From the NCBI GenBank assembly GCA_947561715.1, contig OX387203.1:16802001-16866000 (forward strand): 64,000 nt of DNA, written 5' to 3'. Of the stretch, positions 58,100-64,000 are shown piece after piece. The stretch is from Ascidia mentula (Eukaryota; Chordata; Ascidiacea; Phlebobranchia; Ascidiidae). A program made the translations under genes and the position numbers. Below the pieces are notes generated by a model that worked only from the letters and a program-made list of their open reading frames with translations, was not told the origin of the DNA and ran no database searches. The number at the start of each line of letters is the position of its first letter. The first letter of the stretch is position 1.

Positions 58100-58133
58100 T
58101 TCCACGCAACACCAGCAAAGGTGTTGCGTGGAA
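58100..58133. other. 14-bp perfect hairpin, 6-nt loop
   Basis: TTCCACGCAACACC, loop AGCAAA, GGTGTTGCGTGGAA. It lies just before the gag start of the minus-strand gypsy remnant. Purpose unknown. Confidence 0.75.
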
Positions 58134-61040
58134 ACGCGGCGAAAAAAAGTAATTAATCCGCTTCGTTAAAATGCGGTAAAGTGAGCGCTACAACACCGTA
58201 ATTCCAGTCCACTACTTCCAATGTTTCGTAAATCGAACAAAAACAGGTGTGCTGTGGCCATAAAATTCCTTGTACAATCGTCCTGTTGTTTTATTTGTTA
58301 ATTACCACTTACTCTTTATCTCCAACTGTATAAGCGGCAACTCATAGTCCAATCAAAATGCTAATATAACCTGCAGCTATGTGGTTGTCCTGTAATAATT
58401 GCATACTTGCAATTGTGATTCTTAACAAAGGTGACACAATATGGTCGGTGAGGTTAAACGACAATTCCTTTTCAAATTATTTCAGCTTTCCAGGTATCAC
58501 TCAACCAAGAAACTATAATTTAACATACATTCTAGATCAGCCAATCTTTTATCTTCGGTTAATTCGGTGCATCTAATTCTAGTTGGATTAAACTAATGTT
58601 CGGACAGCGATGGAAATCGGTGATAATCGTTTTGATGATAATATGTACAAAAGGTCTTCATGCAGCTGAAACTGTTGCAGAAGGCTCTCTTTTGTGCTAT
58701 TGCACGAGGATGAGTCGGTGATAACTTCGCACCCGATCAATTTTCAAAAATGCATTGCCAAGCATGATTTTGACACGCGATCTATTCGTCCTTCTAAGAA
58801 GCCAGCAAAGCGACAATCAAATATACTGAGACTTAGGATCGACAGAGGTGAGACAACCTTACAAATTACACAGCTTCGTGAAGAAGTAAGACAGCTAAAA
58901 GAGAAGGTCGGTTAATAATGATTAAGCCCAATTGGCGGCAACGTATTACCACTTTTGGCCTGTTAAACCGAGTCACGTTCGGGCCCATTGCATCACAGGT
59001 TCCGGTTAGGCGATAATCGGGTAGAAACTTCGCCGTTACGCCCTTGGTCCCATCTTAGTTTACGCCTTCGTTGATATAGATGTCTTATTTTCAAATATTT
59101 TGACCCCATCCCACGGCAAAATCAAAACCCAGCTAAACAATTCAGTAGCTGGGTTATAAAGTAAATTAGCCGTTTGTGTATCCTTAATGTTGTCCGAAGA
59201 ATTTATTTTTTGTCTGGATCATTTTGGGCCAACTCATGCTTTGTGAGTTACAATGACGTAACTATAAAACTATAACAGAAGGAAACGGGAAGTTTCCTTG
59301 TTTCCTACACAGATAAAACTTAAAAAGAAAATTTGAATCGGTCACCATTCCTCCTCTTACGGAAGTTGTGGTTTCAGGTTGTGTGGATACTCATGAGGAT
59401 CTCTCCCGAAGTGATGTTTTAGTCGAAGGTGTAATTCTGGTTTGCACAGCAAGAATGGTTATTATTGTATAACAGTTATAAACGGGAGTTAAAATTGAGG
59501 AGTAGTCATATTTTTTGTGACTGAACGTTGCATTTCAAAGCTGTTCTGTCCAAAGGCGTCTTTACTTTCAATATATTTTAGCCTCAGCGGCAGGTGTCGG
59601 TGTTTGTCGCGAACCACGTCGCCCCACTGCACGATGAACTTTCACCTAAATCCGTGATGTGATTCACCGCCTTCTTCAGTTAAACGTGACGAAGCTTCAC
59701 AGTTATATTCCCCACTTGTAGCAACCTACCGGAGACACTATATCTCAAATCCTGTATAAGATAATAAAGGAAATAGACATTGAATCTCTGCAAACTATCT
59801 ACGCCCTGAGAAATTGTTATTGCCTTGTCTTCTTTTGTATCCATATGCATCGTTTAAATTAAATCTCTGTCGTAATAAAAAAATTTAAAAATTTCTAACA
59901 AGGTATGGCAGGTATCGCTATGTGATAAATGATGGCGACTACCAACCTCCTTTGCCAGCACAACTTTGCCCGAGATAAGTTTGCTTTATTTTGATAACAA
60001 ACCCGACAAAACAGGTTGCCTTTTCTTTGTGGGCTTCTTAAGTTGCATAATCCGAAAAGCTACAAAAAGGATGTTTGGACTCTTTTTCGGAGGAAATTTC
60101 AATATGTATGTACAGAATATTGAGAGGAGCAAAACTAAAGAGTTTGCATCAGATAACTACAACTATCTCGATTTAACAACCTACATTCTGCTCAAGGTTC
60201 TACAGTTCCAATCAACCAAAAACTGCTGGAAATCAAACAAGGTTCAAGCTAGACTGCAGTCCTTGATTTTAAAATTTAATTGTTTGGAAATATTCACCTG
60301 CTTGTGAAATTTGACTTACTCCAACACTGTATAATATCGTAGGTTTAGGGTCAAAGCTATCACCAGCGGACGTCGATTGTCCCACAATTCATTTGCGCTC
60401 CGTGCACTGCCAAACTACTATTGGAATGGCGAACACCATGGTCTGATCACGTGACTAACAACGCATTAAATAAATATAACACTTAGACTTGCAATAACTG
60501 CAGTTAAAATTTGTTTTAAAACAATTAATTAATGTTTGTCGTTCGTTGGAGGCGCGTCATTGTAACTCGCATTCAAGCCCTACTTTCAGATCCTATTCAC
60601 ATGTGGTCTGAATGAAGGCTGTTTTTTACAAAATATTTTGTCATTCCAAACAGAAATAACTTCCTTTAAATTAATTGCAAACTCCATCACCTTTTGTTTG
60701 GTTTCTATTTAATTCTGATTTTTTTCAGTTTTCGCCGCATTTACTCATCAAATCATCAATAATCAAAAGTGTTCTCTCAGACGGTTAGAAAATAGTCGCC
60801 AATCCTCGACATCGCCCATCCCTCCTTGCCGTATCACCAAACAACGCGTTGGGAATTTGGTTAAAAGTAAAGGGATGGAAAAATTCTTTCAACAGTGTTA
60901 AAAGATTTCATCGGAACTAAAGAGTTTGTTTTAAAGCAATTGTCCTTGCAGTTCTCTTTGGACGTATACTGTTGACACATTCAACCAAATGAGGTTTATT
61001 TCACAAAACGCACAAAACTCAAGTTAATCCACGGATGCAG
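58134..61040. other. Long stretch without clear genes
   Basis: AT-rich. The only frame of note is 58694-58915 (+), whose last 20 or so residues (QITQLREEVRQLKEKVG) have a coiled-coil heptad pattern; it starts without context and I do not call it a gene. No tRNA, exon of the monooxygenase paralog or LTR was recognised. Confidence 0.4.
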
Positions 61041-61165
61041 GTGAAGATACTTTTCCATTTCTAGACGTAAATATCACAACACATCTAGACGGATAACTTA
61101 CCACCTCAATTCTTTACAAGCCTACACACACAAATCTACAGTGCGTTTACATAAACAAGTAGAAT
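61041..61165 (+). pseudogene. Penelope-like reverse transcriptase scrap
   Basis: Reads DTFPFLDVNITTHLDG, a stop, then LTTSILYKPTHTNLQC, matching the 'FLDV...DG.L.TS.Y.KPTHT' block typical of Penelope-like and related RTs (from memory). Only this block survives. Confidence 0.45.
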
Positions 61166-61180
61166 TCGCTTGAAAATGTT

Positions 61181-61290
61181 AAAGTGCATGTGACACGGAA
61201 AAATAAAACATGTTGATAATTAAACTAAGATATGTTCATAACTTTAAAACATTTTTTGCGGAAAAAGTAGCTTGATGTGGCGACTGGTTT
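61181..61290 (+). mobile_element. Half copy of the 430-bp MITE-like element
   Basis: Starts with AAAGTGCATGTGACACGG and matches the reverse complement of 54352-54243. The match runs out at 'gactggttt', where LINE coding sequence begins. Confidence 0.75.
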
Positions 61291-61756
61291 GGAGCAGTAT
61301 GTCCGTCGGCCATGCCTGGAGTTTAAAGGCCTTCCCTACTCAGATGAGGAGAGCACCGACGACCTGGTCATCTCTGTCGCGAGGAAGCTGGATGTCACTG
61401 TTACAAAACATGACATCAGCATATCCCATCGACTGCGAAGACCGTCAAAAGATCACCCAAGGCCAGTAATCATTGCTAAATTTATAAATAGGAAACTGCG
61501 GGATGCCATTTACTTCAACAGGCATAAACTAAAGGCGGTCAACCGAGGTGTGGCTCCAGAGAAGCAGATTTTTGTCAATGAGAGCTTGACAAAGAGGAAC
61601 CGGGACAGATTTAACACCTGTCTCCGGTACAAACGGGAGCACCACTTCCACCACATCTGGACTCGGAATGGAACAACTTATTTAAAGAAGGATGAAGAGA
61701 GCAATGTCATTGTCATTCGCAATGACAATGATTTGGTACGTCACAAAATTCTATAA
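61277..61756 (+). CDS. LINE ORF1 fragment (CR1/L2-type), 5'-truncated
   Basis: About 155 codons: LEQYVRRPCLEFKGLPYSD, then DISISHRLRRP and a basic stretch ending before TAA at 61754. This is the C-terminal nucleic-acid-binding part of a LINE ORF1 protein. There is no genuine start; the frame begins at the junction with the MITE sequence near 61290, which indicates 5' truncation of the insertion. Confidence 0.75.
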   Translation: MATGLEQYVRRPCLEFKGLPYSDEESTDDLVISVARKLDVTVTKHDISISHRLRRPSKDHPRPVIIAKFINRKLRDAIYFNRHKLKAVNRGVAPEKQIFVNESLTKRNRDRFNTCLRYKREHHFHHIWTRNGTTYLKKDEESNVIVIRNDNDLVRHKIL

Positions 61757-61827
61757 TATTTACTTATGTAGTTGTATGTTTGTTATATATTTTGTGTCAA
61801 TGATTTCATTATTAGTAATACCTCCTC

Positions 61828-64000
61828 ATGATGGCCCAGTTTAAAACTAAGTCCCCAGACCTATGTTTTTTGGCTAGTAATGAACACACTCACTCACAGT
61901 ACTATGATCATGCATCACTGGATATGACACTGAGAAATATGTTGGAGAATGATCTATATATTATCCACATTAACATTTGCAGTTTAAAAAAACACAAAGA
62001 TGATTTAGAGAATTGGATATCAAATATGTCTAAAATTCCTGATATAATAATGATAACCGAAACGAGAATGAAGCATAGTGTTATTTACACCACAGATATT
62101 GAAGGGTATGAATTTTGCCACATTGACACAGTTTCTAATGCGGGTGGTGTAGGAATGTACATTAAACAGTCACTTTCTTTTCACATAAGGCATGACATCA
62201 CACTCCTTTGTCAAGATAGTGAAAACTTATGGGTTGAATTATCACTTAAGAAACAACAAATTGTCCTTGGTGTAATATACAGACATCCCACATACTCTCA
62301 TGACTCATTCCAAGATGCACTTTCCCAAACCTTACATGATCTTAATAAACATAATATTCCAGTTTATATTGGTGGTGATTTTAACATTGATTTGATGAAA
62401 CATAACAGTTCTGACTCAGTGCGCAATTTCATAGATACCCTTGCCTCGTACAGTTATACACCTCTGATATGCCAACCTACCAGGATAACTCCCCACAGTG
62501 CAACTCTAATTGATAATTTTTTCTCTACTAATTCCAATGTAAAGTTTAAATCTGGCATTATTACAACAGACATATCTGACCATCTTGGAATATTTATCAT
62601 ACTCCACACAGTAGCCCTCAGTAAACCACTAGAGAAAATACTTGTTAGAGATATGCAACATTTTTCTGCCCCAAACCTAATGCAAGACATAAACTTTCTG
62701 ATCGAAAGCTTAACTCATTCCAACCAAAACCCTATTGATCAATTTACTCATTTTGTCCAAAACTTTATTTCCATTTTACAACATCATGCACCACTATCCC
62801 ACCTGTCCAGAAGAAGAAGGAAACTAGCACAGAAACCATGGATAAGCAAAGCTATATACACTTCCATTAAGAAAAAAAATAGACTTTTTCACATGTTATG
62901 CAAATCACATTTTTCCAGTATTAGCAAATACAACCAATATAAGGCATACAGAAACCGTTTGAACCATGTAATGAAACAAGCGAAAATCATTTTTTACAAG
63001 AAAAAACTAAAAGGTAGTGAAAAAGACATTGCTGGAATATGGAAAATAATCAACAGTATATTGCAGCGTAAACAGTCCAAACCCCATAAACCCACTGTTG
63101 TAAGAACAAACCATGGAAATATGTCACATGACCCTTTAATTATATCGAACACTTTTAATTCCTTCTTTGCCAGCATAGGAAATAGCATTGCACTCTCCAT
63201 ACCGTCTCCAGATAAACCCCTCCCAGCTGTTGCTTTAAGTGGCAATGTGTCTTCATCCTTCTTCTTCTATGAAACAACACCAGACGAGATAGAAATGTAT
63301 ATATCCCTTTTAGATGCAACAAAATCGGTACCATCTCATGATATCCCCATTAGGTTCATTAAGCTAGTTAAATACATAATTTCACCCTTTCTGTCGGAGG
63401 TGTATAACTGGTGTATTCGTAATGGACAATATCCCGTAGTTCTTAAGTCGGCAGAAGTAATTCCCATACACAAAAATGGTTCTGTGAGTGAGTGCACTAA
63501 TTACAGGCCAATATCATTATTGTCCCCTTTTGCAAAAATTTTTGAAAAAATTATTCACAGCCGCCTATATAACTACCTTGAAAAAAGTAAGTTAATTTCA
63601 CAGCATCAATACGGATTTAGAAGTAAACATTCCACGTCACTCGCCATTTACGACATTTACGAGAAGCTGTTAGAATCTTTCGACAATAAACAGTTTACAT
63701 GCGCCATTTTTCTAGACCTGTCTAAGGCATTCGACACCGTAAATCACGAGAAGTTGTTGGAAAAGTTAGAGCGCCGGTATGGAATTAGGGGAAATACCCT
63801 ACACTTAATCCGCAGTTACCTTGTAGGTAGAAGTCAATGCACTAGAATAGGAAATTCTGTGTCGGATATTAAACCCATAACATGCGGTTGCCCACAGGGT
63901 TCGCCATTAGCTCCTTTACTTTTTTTATTGTACATCAATGACCTTCCGCAAGTATCCTCTTTTACAACCAAATTGTTTGCTGACGACACGGTTCTTTCAA
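61828..64000 (+). CDS. LINE ORF2: AP endonuclease and reverse transcriptase, runs off the window
   Basis: Starts at ATGATG (61828), 71 nt after the ORF1 stop, and stays open for 724 codons to the window end. The endonuclease domain (about 40-260) shows IHINICSLKKH, the ITETR motif, GGDFNIDL and TTDISDHLG. The reverse transcriptase (from about 500) shows AEVIPIHKNG, NYRPISLLSP, QYGFRSKHST, FLDLSKAFDTVNH, GCPQGSPLAPLLFLLYIND and the catalytic FADDT just before the end. The arrangement fits the CR1/L2/Rex1 group of non-LTR retrotransposons. With no stop or frameshift in more than 2.1 kb, this copy looks recent. Confidence 0.95.
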   Translation, partial: MMAQFKTKSPDLCFLASNEHTHSQYYDHASLDMTLRNMLENDLYIIHINICSLKKHKDDLENWISNMSKIPDIIMITETRMKHSVIYTTDIEGYEFCHIDTVSNAGGVGMYIKQSLSFHIRHDITLLCQDSENLWVELSLKKQQIVLGVIYRHPTYSHDSFQDALSQTLHDLNKHNIPVYIGGDFNIDLMKHNSSDSVRNFIDTLASYSYTPLICQPTRITPHSATLIDNFFSTNSNVKFKSGIITTDISDHLGIFIILHTVALSKPLEKILVRDMQHFSAPNLMQDINFLIESLTHSNQNPIDQFTHFVQNFISILQHHAPLSHLSRRRRKLAQKPWISKAIYTSIKKKNRLFHMLCKSHFSSISKYNQYKAYRNRLNHVMKQAKIIFYKKKLKGSEKDIAGIWKIINSILQRKQSKPHKPTVVRTNHGNMSHDPLIISNTFNSFFASIGNSIALSIPSPDKPLPAVALSGNVSSSFFFYETTPDEIEMYISLLDATKSVPSHDIPIRFIKLVKYIISPFLSEVYNWCIRNGQYPVVLKSAEVIPIHKNGSVSECTNYRPISLLSPFAKIFEKIIHSRLYNYLEKSKLISQHQYGFRSKHSTSLAIYDIYEKLLESFDNKQFTCAIFLDLSKAFDTVNHEKLLEKLERRYGIRGNTLHLIRSYLVGRSQCTRIGNSVSDIKPITCGCPQGSPLAPLLFLLYINDLPQVSSFTTKLFADDTVLS

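Noticed and set aside
58694..58915. Possible exon ending in a coiled-coil stretch
   Set aside because: No family recognised, no supporting splice structure, and only about 73 codons; left as unassigned.
59966..60307. 113-codon plus-strand frame
   Set aside because: No ATG at the start, AT-rich composition, no recognisable domain; length is within chance for this sequence.

Overview
The window is animal nuclear DNA. The tRNA genes are close to vertebrate ones (Leu-CAG, Ser-GCT, and Tyr-GTA with an intron). There is a spliced copper monooxygenase gene with short introns, and Ty3/gypsy, CR1/L2-type, Penelope-like and DNA transposons are present. The AT-rich, compact, repeat-dense layout suggests an invertebrate; a tunicate is plausible but not shown.

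Positions 1-37056 are a head-to-tail tandem array of 31 complete units of about 1,195 bp that starts before the window. Each unit carries tRNA-Leu(CAG) on the minus strand, tRNA-Ser(GCT) on the plus strand, tRNA-Tyr(GTA) with an 18-nt intron on the minus strand, and a decayed 82-nt tRNA-Ser copy. A worn partial unit (37057-37612) ends the array and is followed by an inverted piece of the same unit (37607-37995) holding an intact minus-strand tRNA-Ser. Diverged unit fragments recur at 47316-47660 and 56400-56862, the latter with plausible tRNA-Ser and tRNA-Tyr genes. Every unit falls into one of two sequence subfamilies, and a block of several units is duplicated ten units away.

Positions 37996-47315 are a nested insertion. 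A decayed Ty3/gypsy element (a 172-bp LTR, then integrase on the minus strand) is split inside its integrase by an 8,076-bp DNA transposon (39085-47160) with 12-bp inverted ends and a 2-bp AA target duplication. The transposon holds two AACGTT-rich minisatellites near its ends (102-bp and 121-bp periods), a 199-bp satellite, a duplicated module, and a spliced remnant resembling DUF4806. No transposase is recognisable, so it looks non-autonomous.

Positions 48671-52999 (minus) hold a complete 15-exon gene for a DOMON/copper type II ascorbate-dependent monooxygenase (MOXD1/DBH family, 686 aa). Every splice junction keeps phase and all six expected copper ligands are present. Head-to-head with it at 55683-56215 (plus) are the first two exons of a paralog with a one-base frameshift and a lost splice acceptor. 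A 430-bp inverted-repeat element and a 9-bp microsatellite lie between the two.

Positions 56400-64000 are repeat-rich: the tRNA-unit fragment, a gypsy gag-protease-RT remnant (57009-58075), a long stretch without clear genes, a Penelope-like RT scrap, and a CR1/L2-type LINE. The LINE begins inside a copy of the 430-bp element, and its ORF2 (endonuclease plus reverse transcriptase) stays open to the end of the window.
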